NCBI RefSeq assembly: GCF_003574735.1 | Contig: NZ_QORW01000005.1 | Location: 277,318-341,317 of the forward strand | Source: Dongia deserti | GTDB lineage: Bacteria > Pseudomonadota > Alphaproteobacteria > Dongiales > Dongiaceae | Direction: 5' to 3' | DNA: 64,000 nt | Shown here: one piece after another, positions 16,881 through 25,377 of the stretch | Position numbering within the stretch: the stretch's first letter is position 1 | How the letters are laid out: each line of letters starts with the position of its first letter | Position numbers and translations under genes: made by a program | The notes under the pieces: generated by a model | What the model was told of the DNA's origin: nothing | The model's database searches: none | What the model saw: the letters and a program-made list of their open reading frames with translations, nothing else

Positions 16881-18482
16881 TCATGCGAACCACCAGCGTT
16901 CGGCCAGCTTGAGGCCGTCGCCTTCCCAGTTGCCGGCGATGGGGCCGTGCGCGATCTTCTTCGATGTCGCTTCGACATAGTTGTTGAACACGATCACCAT
17001 GCCGCCGCCATCGTCGTGGTGCAGCTGCTGCATTTCCGCATAGATCGCGGCGCGCTTCTTGTCGTCGGTTTCCGAGCGGCCCTGCGCCAGCAACTCGTTA
17101 AACCGCGGATTGGACCAGTTGGTCTCGTTCCACGCCGCGCCGGCGGCATAGGCGGTCGAGAACATCCAGTCGCACGTGGGGCGGCCGCTCCAGTAGCTGG
17201 CACACCACGGCTTCTTCAGCCACACATTGTCCCAGTAGCCGTCGTTCGGCTCCCGCACGACATTGATGTCGATGCCGGCGGCCTTCGCATGCTGCTGGTA
17301 GAGAACGCCGGCATCTACAGCTCCGTTGAACGCCGCATCGGCCACCGACAGGTTGACCTTGAGGTTCTCCATGCCCGCCTTCTTCAGGTGGAACTTTGCC
17401 TTGTCCGGATCATAGGTATGCTTCGGCTCGGGATCGATCGCGAACTTCACGCCCTGCGCGATTGGGTTGTCGTTACCGGGCTTGGCATGGCCAAGGAAGA
17501 TCTTGTCGACGATGTCCTGGCGATTCAGCGCGTATTTGAGCGCTGTGCGCACGTCGACATTGTCGAACGGCGCCTCGGTGACGCGCATCGGCAGGGTGTA
17601 ATGACCGTAGCCGGTCACTTCCACGATATTGATATTGGGATTCCGCTTTAGCAGGTTGAGCGTCTTCAGGTCGGCGCGGCCGATCCAATGCACGGTGCCG
17701 GCGGTCAGCGCCGCAGTGCGGGCTGTCACGTCGGCAATGGTGAGGAACTCGACATCGTCGAAGTAGGGCATGCCCTCCTTGTGGTAGTTCGGATTACGCG
17801 TCAGGTGCGCCCGGACGCCCGGTTCGTATTCGCCATAGACATACGGTCCAGTCCGGACGCCCGACTGCCAGTCGGCTTTCCCATCCTTCGCCGGCATGAT
17901 GACCATGTGGTACTCGCTGGCGACGTAGGGGAAGTCGGCACTGGGGGCCTTCAGATTGAAGACGACGGTCTCGGGACCGTCCGCTTTGATTTCAGCGATA
18001 TCACCCAGCAGCGATTTGGCCGCTGACTTGGAACCCTCGCCCATATGATACTGGAACGAGGCGATCACGTCCTCCGGCGTCACGTTCTTGCCGTTATGGA
18101 ACGTGGAGCCCTTGCGCAGCTTGAAGACCCATGTCGAGGCGTCGTCGCCAGGCGCGAACGATTCTGCGAGGTCAGGCTTCACGTTGCCCGCGATATCCAC
18201 TTCGGTCAGGCAGTTCGACATGCTGCCGGAGAATGGAATCTGCGTTCCGGTGTCCGGGTAACCGGCGGGATCGATGGTGTCGGTGGTTGCGCCGTGCGCC
18301 AAGCCGAACTTGGCCGAGCCGCCCCTCTTTGGCTCCGCACGTGCGGCCTTGGCGAACATGACCTCGCCCGCGGCAGCCGTGAAGCCGGCGGCCAGCGCCA
18401 ACTGGACGAACTGGCGGCGCGAGACTTTCCCGCGGCCGACCAGCCTCTCGGCCAGCTTCAGTTTCTCCAGGCTCTCAGACAT
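16881..18482 (-). CDS. Periplasmic substrate-binding protein, SBP_bac_5 family (copy 2, first in operon)
   Basis: 533 residues, with the same Tat-like signal (RGKVSRRQFVQLALAAGFTAAAGEVMFAKAARA) and SBP_bac_5 architecture as copy 1. The duplication includes the 5' leader: both genes are preceded on the reverse strand by a conserved segment with AACTCGAAGGAGGG and a CCCGC/GCGGG stem. Transcription order is copy 2, copy 1, DppB, DppC, fused ATPase. The neighbouring amidinotransferase-fold gene suggests a guanidino or amino-acid-derived ligand, by inference. Confidence 0.9.
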   Translation of the reverse strand: MSESLEKLKLAERLVGRGKVSRRQFVQLALAAGFTAAAGEVMFAKAARAEPKRGGSAKFGLAHGATTDTIDPAGYPDTGTQIPFSGSMSNCLTEVDIAGNVKPDLAESFAPGDDASTWVFKLRKGSTFHNGKNVTPEDVIASFQYHMGEGSKSAAKSLLGDIAEIKADGPETVVFNLKAPSADFPYVASEYHMVIMPAKDGKADWQSGVRTGPYVYGEYEPGVRAHLTRNPNYHKEGMPYFDDVEFLTIADVTARTAALTAGTVHWIGRADLKTLNLLKRNPNINIVEVTGYGHYTLPMRVTEAPFDNVDVRTALKYALNRQDIVDKIFLGHAKPGNDNPIAQGVKFAIDPEPKHTYDPDKAKFHLKKAGMENLKVNLSVADAAFNGAVDAGVLYQQHAKAAGIDINVVREPNDGYWDNVWLKKPWCASYWSGRPTCDWMFSTAYAAGAAWNETNWSNPRFNELLAQGRSETDDKKRAAIYAEMQQLHHDDGGGMVIVFNNYVEATSKKIAHGPIAGNWEGDGLKLAERWWFA

Positions 18483-18795
18483 TGATGCATCCCTCCTTCG
18501 AGTTGGGCGAAAACAATCCTGCCCGCGACCTTGCGCGGGTTGGCTGGGACTTCTTCATAGAGGCCAGGCCGGCGGTCGCTCCGCATCAGCTCGTGGGCCC
18601 TCCCTGCGTGTCAGTTCTTGTTTGTTTCCCGATGCGTGGCGCCTGATCTCACCCGCACGGGTTTAATCTGTACGCTGTCACTGGCCTGTGAGAGCGTCAA
18701 TCTATCCCATCGGCTTTCCGGGTCTACTTCTTGACTTTTTCCGACCCATCTTCGCCTCGGCGCGCCTTTTTTGGTTGGTTGACCGATTAAGTTTG
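18483..18795. other. 313-bp gap carrying the leader of the binding-protein operon
   Basis: The first about 60 bp hold the ribosome-binding leader of binding-protein copy 2. The rest contains no convincing gene. A CGCCTCGGCG stem followed by a T-run near 18758-18777 reads only on the plus strand and has no plus-strand gene to terminate. Confidence 0.4.
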
Positions 18796-19731
18796 CTACG
18801 CCTCATCCCGGCGCAGCGCCTGGGCCATGCAGTGGATGCCGCCACCGGTCTTGGAGATCTCGCTCATGTCCATCTCCGCGACGGTGAAGCCGCGGGCCTT
18901 CAAGGCCTCGATCAGGGCGCGGCTGTGCTTGGGCGCGATCACCCGGTCCTTGCCCAGCGACATCACGTTGCAGCCAAGCGTTACGGTGTCCTGGAACGGC
19001 ACTGGGATGATCTCGATCTTCTTCGCCTTGAGCCAGGCAACGACATCCGGTGCCGTTGTCTCCAGGCACACCGCCGCGAGCTTCTCCGCGATCATGACCA
19101 CCATCAGGTCGATATGGACGTAGAAGGGATCGAAATAGGTGGGCTTCACTTCCCATCCTTCCTTCTCGAACCAGCCCTTCACCTGCTGCACTGCTTCGTC
19201 CTGCGTGCGCTCACCGCCGCAGCCGATCAGCACGCACCCCGGCTCGATCACGTTGAAGTCGCCGCCTTCGAAGTGGCCGGCGGTGATCATGTCATAGATC
19301 GGGATTCCCATCGCCTGATAGGTCCGGATGGCGGCGAAGTTCTCGCCGCGGCGCCACCAGTTCGCCATGTTGGTGATCACAGCGCCATACGGCGTCATGA
19401 AGCTCGAATCTCGCGCATAGACCTGGTACGGCAGGTTCGGATCGATGTCATGGAAGTGCACCCGCACGCCGAAATGCTCGTAGGCGCCGATCAGCTCGGC
19501 ATGCTGCTTCTTCGCGACCTCGATGTTGCACGGGGCCTCGCGCAGATATTTGCGCGACAGAGATGAGGTGGAGAGATGCTTGATGTGATCCGCCTTGCCC
19601 AGCAACACGTCGGTCAGTACGCCATATTCCGACGTGCACCCCCAGTAGTTCATGACCGGCGTCCCGCCGCCCTCGACGCGGCGCTTCAGGCTGAAGGTCT
19701 CGGCGGCGGGAGTGGCAAGGGGTGCGTTCAT
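18796..19731 (-). CDS. Amidinotransferase / dimethylargininase-fold enzyme
   Basis: 311 residues with the penta-beta-alpha propeller signature of the arginine deiminase superfamily. Visible elements: GCTSEYGVLTDVLLGK, VYARDSSFMTPYGAVITNM (Asp), GHFEGGDFNVI (Glu/Asp), DPFYVHIDLMVVMI (His), and a C-terminal nucleophile Cys in GGGIHCMAQAL. Members hydrolyse or transfer the amidino group of arginine, methylarginine or related guanidines through a Cys-amidino intermediate. Same strand as the LysR gene upstream and the transporter downstream, so it may process the imported compound. Confidence 0.85.
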   Translation of the reverse strand: MNAPLATPAAETFSLKRRVEGGGTPVMNYWGCTSEYGVLTDVLLGKADHIKHLSTSSLSRKYLREAPCNIEVAKKQHAELIGAYEHFGVRVHFHDIDPNLPYQVYARDSSFMTPYGAVITNMANWWRRGENFAAIRTYQAMGIPIYDMITAGHFEGGDFNVIEPGCVLIGCGGERTQDEAVQQVKGWFEKEGWEVKPTYFDPFYVHIDLMVVMIAEKLAAVCLETTAPDVVAWLKAKKIEIIPVPFQDTVTLGCNVMSLGKDRVIAPKHSRALIEALKARGFTVAEMDMSEISKTGGGIHCMAQALRRDEA

Positions 19732-19783
19732 GGGCGTGCCTCCTGTCGTTTCCAGGCACTGTAGCGTGAACGCGATTTGCAGA

Positions 19784-19798
19784 AAATCGAATAGATTT
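19784..19798. promoter_or_regulatory. Inverted repeat before the amidinotransferase gene, possible LysR site
   Basis: AAATC-N5-GATTT lies 53 bp before the start codon, in an AT-rich island unlike the flanks. The size and position suit a LysR-type box; the LysR regulator gene is immediately upstream. Confidence 0.35.
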
Positions 19799-19827
19799 CG
19801 CTGAAATGGTGAGTTTTGTTCACCAGA

Positions 19828-19848
19828 ACAGGATATTTTTAGTCCTGT
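19828..19848 (-). terminator. Short hairpin spanning the LysR stop codon
   Basis: ACAGGA pairs with TCCTGT across a 9-nt AT-rich loop that includes the stop codon. A weak terminator at best; another short stem (GGTGA/TCACC) sits at 19808-19824. Confidence 0.35.
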
Positions 19849-20729
19849 GCACTCGCCTCGGCGAGCCGCGCGGTGATCCAGCCGCGGAACGCCTTCACCA
19901 GCGGCTGGCGCAGCCTCCCGCGCTCAGCCACCAGGTAATAGGAGTTGGGCGCGCGGATGGCGAGGCTGAACGGCCGCACTAGCCGGCCTGCGGAGAGCGC
20001 GCCACCGGCGATGATCGGATCCCCGATCGCGATGCCTTGACCCGCGAGCGCCGCGGCGATCACCAGATGCATGTCGGAGAACACGATGCCCTGCGCCGGA
20101 TCGACCTCGTCGGCGCCCGCCGCCGTCAGCCACTGTGTCCAGTCGCTGTGGTCGGCGAGATGCAGCAGCGTCACCTTGGCGAGGTCGTTGGGTTCGCCCA
20201 AACCCCCGCACTCATTGATCAAGGTGGGGGAGCAGACCGGCGTCTCATGCAAATTGGCGAGTAGCTCGTACCACTTGCCGCTCCATTCGCCGCGCCCGAA
20301 GGCGATGAAAATGTCGATATCAGGTGCGCTCACGTCGTCGAACCGTTTCGGTGTGACGACGCTGATGCGTGCTTGTGGATGCGCGTCCTGGAAGGCGCCA
20401 ATCTCCGCGCAGAGCCAGAAGCTGGCAAAGCCGGGCGCGCAACTGATCACCAGCCGGCCGCTGAGCGCCGCATCGGCCGACTTGGCGCGTGCGTCGGACA
20501 GGGTCTGCAGCGCCTTTCGCACTTCGCGCGCATAGGATTCGCCCCGCGGCGTCAGCACGACGCCACGTCCGTCGCGCTCGATGAGGGCGAAGCCGAGCTC
20601 GCGCTCCAGGAAACGCAATTGATGGCTAATGGCGCTGCGCGTGATGTTGAGCTCGGCGGCAGCCCGCGTCACGCTCCCGAGCCGCGCGACGGCATCGAGA
20701 GCGCGGAGCGCGCTGGTGGATGGCAGCAT
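19839..20729 (-). CDS. LysR family transcriptional regulator, GcvA-like
   Basis: 296 residues. The N-terminal winged helix is classic (ALRALDAVARLGSVTRAAAELNITRSAISHQLRFLERELGFALIERDGRGVVLTPRGE), followed by a type-2 periplasmic-binding effector domain starting GRLVISCAPGFASFWLCAEI. The GcvA subgroup often controls amino-acid utilisation genes. The gene precedes the amidinotransferase and transporter genes on the same strand, which makes those the likely targets. Confidence 0.9.
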   Translation of the reverse strand: MLPSTSALRALDAVARLGSVTRAAAELNITRSAISHQLRFLERELGFALIERDGRGVVLTPRGESYAREVRKALQTLSDARAKSADAALSGRLVISCAPGFASFWLCAEIGAFQDAHPQARISVVTPKRFDDVSAPDIDIFIAFGRGEWSGKWYELLANLHETPVCSPTLINECGGLGEPNDLAKVTLLHLADHSDWTQWLTAAGADEVDPAQGIVFSDMHLVIAAALAGQGIAIGDPIIAGGALSAGRLVRPFSLAIRAPNSYYLVAERGRLRQPLVKAFRGWITARLAEASAQD

Positions 20730-20732
20730 CAG

Positions 20733-20798
20733 AGGTCAGGGATCAGAAATCAGTAATCAGAGGGCAACGTGCCCTTCTGATCCCTGATCCCTGATACC
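20733..20798. repeat. Heptad-repeat hairpin between polyprenyl synthase and LysR genes
   Basis: The left arm has ATCAG recurring every 7 bp (GATCAG, AATCAG, AATCAG) and the right arm has three TGATCCC-like heptads. The arms pair through ATCAGAGGGCA (20756-20766) and TGCCCTTCTGAT (20770-20781) around ACG. It probably terminates the polyprenyl synthase transcript. Confidence 0.55.
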
Positions 20799-20809
20799 TG
20801 GCCACTCGC

Positions 20810-21829
20810 TCAATGTCCCCGGCGGATGCAGAAATCGACCACCTCGATCAGCGCGCGCTTATCGGCGCTGTCGGGGAAGATGCCGAGGGCATCGCGCGCG
20901 ACGGCACCGTAATACGCGGCGCGCTGCACGGTGTCGCTGAGCGCATTGTGCTTGGCGATGAGGCGCTGGGCTTCGGCGAGGTCGCCACCCTTCTGTTCCT
21001 GATGCTCCAGCGTGCGGCGCCAGAATTCGCGCTCGGTTTTATCGCCGCGCAGGAAGGCGAGGATGACGGGGAGCGTGATCTTGCCCTCCCGGAAGTCGTC
21101 ACCGATCTTCTTGCCCAGTGCTTCCTGCTTGGCGGAGTAGTCGAGCGCATCGTCGATCAGCTGGAACGCGATGCCGAGATTGAGGCCGAAGCTCGCGAGT
21201 GCTTCCTGCTCGCTCTTCGGCCGATCGGCCAGCACGGCGCCCACTTCGCACGCCGCCGAAAACAGAATGGCGGTCTTGCCCTTGATGACTTCGAGATAGG
21301 CCTGCTCCGTCGTCGCGGTGTCGTTGGTCGTCATCAGCTGCAGAACCTCGCCCTCGGCGATCTTGGCCGAAGCGCTGCACAGTATTTCGAGGATGCGCAG
21401 CGAACCGTCCGCGACCATCAGCTGGAAGGCGCGGCTGAACAGGAAGTCACCGACCAGCACGCTGGCCTTGTTGCCCCAGAGGACGTTGGCAGAGGCCTCG
21501 CCGCGGCGGAGGTCGCTCTCGTCGACCACGTCGTCGTGCAGCAGGGTGGCGGTGTGGATGAACTCGACGCAGGCTGCGAGGCCCGCGGCCCTCGGACCGG
21601 GATGTCCGCATAGCCGCGCGGCGGCCAATGTCAGGACCGGCCGCAGCCGCTTTCCGCCGGCGGCGATGATGTGCCCAGCCAGCTGCGGTATCAGCGAAAC
21701 CGGGCTCTGCATGTGCTGCAGGATGAGCTCATTGACCCGGTCCAGATCGTCGCGCACCAACTGCGTCAGACGATCCAGCGCGTCCGGCTGCTTGTCCCGC
21801 CCGGTTTCCAGATTGACGATGACTGCCAC
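20810..21829 (-). CDS. ispB: Long-chain polyprenyl diphosphate synthase (octaprenyl/decaprenyl type)
   Basis: 339 residues. First aspartate-rich motif LLHDDVVDESDLRRG (DDxxD) and second LIDDALDYS (DDxxD), with the GGKRLRP substrate loop. It condenses IPP onto a shorter allylic diphosphate to build the ubiquinone side chain; chain length cannot be read reliably. It diverges from the DUF2007/ASCH/methyltransferase string, an arrangement I recall as frequent in Alphaproteobacteria. The symbol is assigned by family and role, not by a search. Confidence 0.9.
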   Translation of the reverse strand: MAVIVNLETGRDKQPDALDRLTQLVRDDLDRVNELILQHMQSPVSLIPQLAGHIIAAGGKRLRPVLTLAAARLCGHPGPRAAGLAACVEFIHTATLLHDDVVDESDLRRGEASANVLWGNKASVLVGDFLFSRAFQLMVADGSLRILEILCSASAKIAEGEVLQLMTTNDTATTEQAYLEVIKGKTAILFSAACEVGAVLADRPKSEQEALASFGLNLGIAFQLIDDALDYSAKQEALGKKIGDDFREGKITLPVILAFLRGDKTEREFWRRTLEHQEQKGGDLAEAQRLIAKHNALSDTVQRAAYYGAVARDALGIFPDSADKRALIEVVDFCIRRGH

Positions 21830-22002
21830 GCAAGCCCTTTCCGGCGGCCCTCCCCAAAGCGCCGCCTTAACCCTTCAACCAGTGCGGCGGCCCGGCACGC
21901 ATTCATTTGGTGCGGAACGCCAGTAGGCAGCATAATGTCCCAATTAACGAACGCAATGCCAACAATCGACGCAGGCCTTGTGGTCAATCGGGGAGAGTCC
22001 GT

Positions 22003-22236
22003 GTGAAAGAGATCGCCCGCAGCACCGATCCAGTCCGCCTGTCCTTCCTGTCCGCTCTGCTGGCCGATGGCGGCATCACGTCCGTCTTGTTCGACACCCA
22101 TGCCAGCATCGTCCAGGGCAGCCTCGGCGTCTTGCCACAGCGCCTGATGGTGGCGGATGACGAGTATAACGAGGCCGTGGCGATCCTGAAGAGCGCCGGC
22201 GAGTGGCACGAGCCGGAACAAACCGGATGGCTGTGA
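22003..22236 (+). CDS. DUF2007 family small protein (putative signal-transducing protein)
   Basis: 77 residues from a GTG at 22003 with GGGGAG about 8 nt upstream; an in-frame upstream ATG at 21907 would add a non-conserved segment. The domain is RSTDPVRLSFLSALLADGGITSVLFDTHASIVQGSLGVLPQRLMVADDEYNEAVAILKSAG, complete for this small alpha/beta family. Function unknown. It overlaps or abuts the ASCH gene, indicating an operon. Confidence 0.85.
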   Translation: MKEIARSTDPVRLSFLSALLADGGITSVLFDTHASIVQGSLGVLPQRLMVADDEYNEAVAILKSAGEWHEPEQTGWL

Positions 22237-22667
22237 GCACGATGAGAGCGCGGCAGCAGGAATTCTGGCGCATGGCGTGCCACGCAGTGCCGGATCTGGT
22301 GCCTGCAGCTGCCCATCAGGTCTGGCACTTTGGCGATAGCGAGACGCTGGCACGCGCGCTGGCTGATCTGGTGCTGCAGGGTCGGAAGCGTGCGACCGCG
22401 GGCTTGCTGTGGGAGGCTGAGACGGATCCCACCACAGTGCCGGTTCTCGGCGGCTATAGCCTCGTCACCGACTATGCCGGTGGACCGCTGCTCATCATCC
22501 GCACCACGGACGTCGCGATTTGCTCCTATGATGAGGTCTTCGCCGCCGCGGAAGGGGAGGGCGACGGCTTGCCGGATTACTGGCGCGCTGCGCACTGGGA
22601 CTATTTCTCGCGGCGCTGCACGGCCCTGGGCCGCGAACCGAGCACAGACATGCCGGTTTATCCTTGA
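22227..22667 (+). CDS. ASCH domain protein
   Basis: 146 residues from ATG 22227, which overlaps the DUF2007 stop; a second ATG at 22242 is equally possible. ASCH landmarks include WHFGDSETLARALADLVLQGRKRATAGLLWE, YSLVTDYAGGPLLIIRTTDVAICSYDEV and DGLPDYWRAAHWDYFSRRC. ASCH domains are PUA-like RNA-binding folds; some relatives hydrolyse N4-acetylcytidine (YqfB). RNA or nucleoside processing is plausible beside a tRNA-type methyltransferase. Confidence 0.85.
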   Translation: MAVSTMRARQQEFWRMACHAVPDLVPAAAHQVWHFGDSETLARALADLVLQGRKRATAGLLWEAETDPTTVPVLGGYSLVTDYAGGPLLIIRTTDVAICSYDEVFAAAEGEGDGLPDYWRAAHWDYFSRRCTALGREPSTDMPVYP

Positions 22668-22700
22668 GCGCTTCGCATTGGTCTATCTGATCGCACGGAC

Positions 22701-23456
22701 ATGAACGACGCACCGACCACACTCGATACGGTTCTCGGCGGAAGAGTCACCCTGCACCAGCCGGCGGTTGGCTACCGCGTTGCCATTGATCCCATCCTGC
22801 TCGCTGCGGCGTGCCCTGCCGAGGCAGGAGAGACGATCGTCGATCTCGGCTGCGGCGTCGGCACCGCCGCGCTGTGCCTCGCGCGGCGTGTGGCGGACGT
22901 GCGCTGCACCGGCGTCGACCTGCAGCCGGAGCTGGCAGCGCTCGCCGATCGCAACGCGCAGGAGAACAAGGTCGCCGATCGCGTGCGCTTCGTGGCAGGC
23001 GACATTCTCGACCGGTCGCTGCCGATCTATGCCGAGCCCGCGGATCACGTGATCGTCAATCCGCCTTACCTTAAGCGTGGCACGGCGACGCCGTCTGCCA
23101 ATCCGGCGAAGGCGCTCGCCAATGTCGAGGGCGATGCGGATCTCGCTGCGTGGGTTGCAGCAGCTGCAAAGGCCGTCCGGCCCGGCGGCACCATCACCTT
23201 CATCCACCGCGCTGACCGGCTGCCGGAACTGCTGGCGCTGCTGGGCGCGCGCTGTGGTGGACTGGTCGTCCTGCCACTGCATCCGAAAGCGGGTGCGGCG
23301 GCGCATCGCACGATCGTCGCCTGCCGCCTCGATCAACGTCTGCCGGCCATGCTGCTGCCGGGTCTCGTCCTGCATGAGGCGGATGGTAGCTTCTCGCCCG
23401 TGCTGCAGCGCGTGTTGCGCGATGGCGCGCCGTTGCCCATGAGCGTCAGCGCCTGA
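22701..23456 (+). CDS. N6-adenine methyltransferase, TrmN6-like
   Basis: 251 residues. SAM-binding loop VDLGCGVGTAALCLARR, acidic ribose-binding TGVDLQPEL, and the N6-amino motif NPPYLK. Length and motifs fit tRNA1(Val) A37 methyltransferases (YfiC/TrmN6). Third gene of a plus-strand string after DUF2007 and ASCH. The target base is inferred from family resemblance; rRNA methylation cannot be excluded. Confidence 0.85.
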   Translation: MNDAPTTLDTVLGGRVTLHQPAVGYRVAIDPILLAAACPAEAGETIVDLGCGVGTAALCLARRVADVRCTGVDLQPELAALADRNAQENKVADRVRFVAGDILDRSLPIYAEPADHVIVNPPYLKRGTATPSANPAKALANVEGDADLAAWVAAAAKAVRPGGTITFIHRADRLPELLALLGARCGGLVVLPLHPKAGAAAHRTIVACRLDQRLPAMLLPGLVLHEADGSFSPVLQRVLRDGAPLPMSVSA

Positions 23457-23498
23457 TCGTTTCTTGACCCGGCGGGGTCACGGCCGCTAAATGGCCCG

Positions 23499-23744
23499 AT
23501 GTTTACGATTCCGACCCTGCCCAAGATTCTGCTGATCGTGCTGGTGATCGCAGTGGTCTGGTGGTGGCACCGCCGCAACCAGATCAAGAAGCGCGAGCAG
23601 GCCGAGCTGGAGCGCAATCCCCGCAACCGCGCGAAATCGAAGCCGGCCAACCCGATTGAGGACATGACGCAGTGCAAGGTATGCGGGGCCTATGTGCCCG
23701 CCAGCGGCGCGAAGAATTGCGGCCGCCCCAATTGCCCGTTCTAG
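23499..23744 (+). CDS. Small membrane-anchored zinc-ribbon-like protein
   Basis: 81 residues. One N-terminal transmembrane helix (IPTLPKILLIVLVIAVVWWW) leads into a basic linker (HRRNQIKKREQAELERNPRNR) and a C-terminal zinc-ribbon-like motif CKVCGAYVPASGAKNCGRPNCPF. The layout matches the PP0621-type family of uncharacterised bacterial proteins. The knuckle probably faces the cytoplasm given the positive residues after the helix. Function unknown. Confidence 0.8.
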   Translation: MFTIPTLPKILLIVLVIAVVWWWHRRNQIKKREQAELERNPRNRAKSKPANPIEDMTQCKVCGAYVPASGAKNCGRPNCPF

Positions 23745-23755
23745 TGCCCGGCGCG

Positions 23756-24391
23756 CTAGCCGGCCGCCTTTGGATGCAGCTGCTCGTATAGCGCCTGGTT
23801 CTTCGCGAACGAGCGCTGCGCCGCGGGGCGGGCACGCAGCCGCTCCATGTAGCTGGCGAATTCCGGCCGCTCAGGTACCGCTTTCATCATCGTGCCCCAC
23901 TGCACCCCCGACCCGATGACGACATCGGCCGCGGTGAACTGCCCGCCGACCAGATAGGGACCTTTGGCCACCGCCTGCGCGAGTGTCTCCATGACCGTGT
24001 CGTGGTCGCCATAGGACGAGGCTTGCGGCGGCGCCAGTGGCCGATTGTGGATGCGGTCGATGATCGCCTGCTCGAGGCAGCTCGGTCCGAAGAACAGCCA
24101 CTTGAGGTACACACCACGCCTGGGATCGCCGATCGGCACCGACAATTTCGCCGCCGGAAACTCGTCGGCGAGATAGGCGCAGATCGCCGCCGCCTCTGTG
24201 ATGGTGATGCCCTGGTGCGTGATGGCTGGCACCTTGCCCATCGCATTGATGGCAAGATAGGCGGGCTTCTTGTGATCGCCGCGCTCGAGGCTCATGGCAT
24301 CGAGCTCATACGGCACGCCGAGCTCTTCGAGCATCCAATGCACGATGTTGCTGCGCGACATCGGCGCGTGATGGAAGATGATCTTGTCCAT
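23756..24391 (-). CDS. Glutathione S-transferase
   Basis: 211 residues from ATG 24391 (GGAGA upstream); an ATG 12 nt earlier is possible. The thioredoxin-like N-domain shows HHAPMSRSNIVHWMLEELGVPYEL, GKVPAITHQGITITEAAAICAYLAD (cis-Pro and Glu-Ser/Ala glutathione site). The helical C-domain carries TAADVVIGSGVQWG. It conjugates glutathione to electrophiles or acts as a thiol reductase; substrate unknown. Transcribed alone. Confidence 0.9.
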   Translation of the reverse strand: MDKIIFHHAPMSRSNIVHWMLEELGVPYELDAMSLERGDHKKPAYLAINAMGKVPAITHQGITITEAAAICAYLADEFPAAKLSVPIGDPRRGVYLKWLFFGPSCLEQAIIDRIHNRPLAPPQASSYGDHDTVMETLAQAVAKGPYLVGGQFTAADVVIGSGVQWGTMMKAVPERPEFASYMERLRARPAAQRSFAKNQALYEQLHPKAAG

Positions 24392-24447
24392 GGGAGTCTC
24401 CATCCTGAAACTGACCCGATGCTAGTCCGGCATGCTGCCAATAAATG

Positions 24448-25203
24448 TCAGGAGCTTGCCTTGAGGCTATTATAGCTCGGGCGCGGGATGGCGAGGTGAG
24501 CGGTTTTCAGCGCTTCAGACCAGCGGTGGCGCAGATCCTCGAAATAGGGATCGCCCGCCTCGATCCGATGCTTCAGTTCCGTTTGCAACGCGTCGCGCCG
24601 CAGCACCATGATGTCGAGCGGCAGCCCGACCGCGAGGTTCGAGCGCATGGCCGAATCCATGGAAATGAGCCCAATCTTCAGCGCGTCATAGAGATCGGTG
24701 TTGAAGGTGACGGCGCGGTCAAGGATCGGTTTGCCGTATTTGGTCTCGCCGATCTGCAGGAACGGCGTGTCCGACGTCGCCTCGATGAAATTGCCGGCGG
24801 CATAGATCATGTAGAGGCGCAGGCGTCGTTCTTTCATCTGTCCGCCCAGCAGGAACGAGACCTCGAAGCGCCCGCCCTGCTGCTCCAGGCTCGGCCCGTC
24901 GATGCGGTAGACTTCGCGCACCGCGCGCCCGACTAGCTGCGCCGCCTGGAACATGGTCTCGCACTTGGACAGCAGTAGAGTCTCGCCGGTATCCGGATGC
25001 GCGAATCCTTCGTTCAGCAGTGACAGCACTGATTGCGTAACGGAGAGATTGCCAGCGCTTGCGACGGTGAGCACCCGCTCGCCCGGCTCCTCGAACACAT
25101 GCAGCTTGCGGAAAGAGGCGATGTTGTCGATGCCCGCATTGGTGCGGGTATCCGAAATCATCACCAGCCCGTCGCGCACCAGCACGCCGACGCAATAGGT
25201 CAT
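24448..25203 (-). CDS. Anbu family proteasome-like peptidase
   Basis: 251 residues from ATG 25203. After Met removal the first residue is Thr (MTYCVGVLV), the expected N-terminal nucleophile of proteasome-type hydrolases. The start rules out an upstream ATG at 25260. Ntn-hydrolase elements follow: LVMISDTRTNAG, FRKLHVFEEPGERVLTVASAGNLSVTQSV, SFLLGGQMKERRLRLYMIYAAGNFIEA. Anbu forms open helical rings rather than a closed barrel, and its gene typically sits with transglutaminase, alpha-E and ATP-grasp genes, as here. Its natural substrate is uncertain. Confidence 0.9.
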   Translation of the reverse strand: MTYCVGVLVRDGLVMISDTRTNAGIDNIASFRKLHVFEEPGERVLTVASAGNLSVTQSVLSLLNEGFAHPDTGETLLLSKCETMFQAAQLVGRAVREVYRIDGPSLEQQGGRFEVSFLLGGQMKERRLRLYMIYAAGNFIEATSDTPFLQIGETKYGKPILDRAVTFNTDLYDALKIGLISMDSAMRSNLAVGLPLDIMVLRRDALQTELKHRIEAGDPYFEDLRHRWSEALKTAHLAIPRPSYNSLKASS

Positions 25204-25255
25204 GAAAGGGCCCCTCGACTGACTGGCCGGATTTATAGCGGGGCGTCCTTCCGCT

Positions 25256-25364
25256 GTCATCCCGGCCGAGCGCAGCGAGCGCCGGGACCCATGCGGTATC
25301 GCCGCAACGCGGAGAGGACGAATGGGTCCCGGGTCACGCCGCTGTCGCGGCTGCCCGGGATGAC
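25256..25364. repeat. Dispersed palindromic repeat, copy 1
   Basis: A 109-bp element with terminal arms GTCATCCCGG and CCCGGGATGAC and inner GGGACCCAT / ATGGGTCCC arms. It lies in the gap between the transglutaminase and Anbu genes. A related element is at 36330-36426. Such CCCGGGATGAC-ended palindromes are widespread in alphaproteobacterial intergenic DNA. Confidence 0.7.
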
Positions 25365-25377
25365 GGTTTGTGGAGCA

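Noticed and set aside
20733..20798. Possible short CRISPR-like array from the heptad repeats
   Set aside because: The repeats are 7 bp with no spacers and they pair with each other; no cas genes occur in the window.
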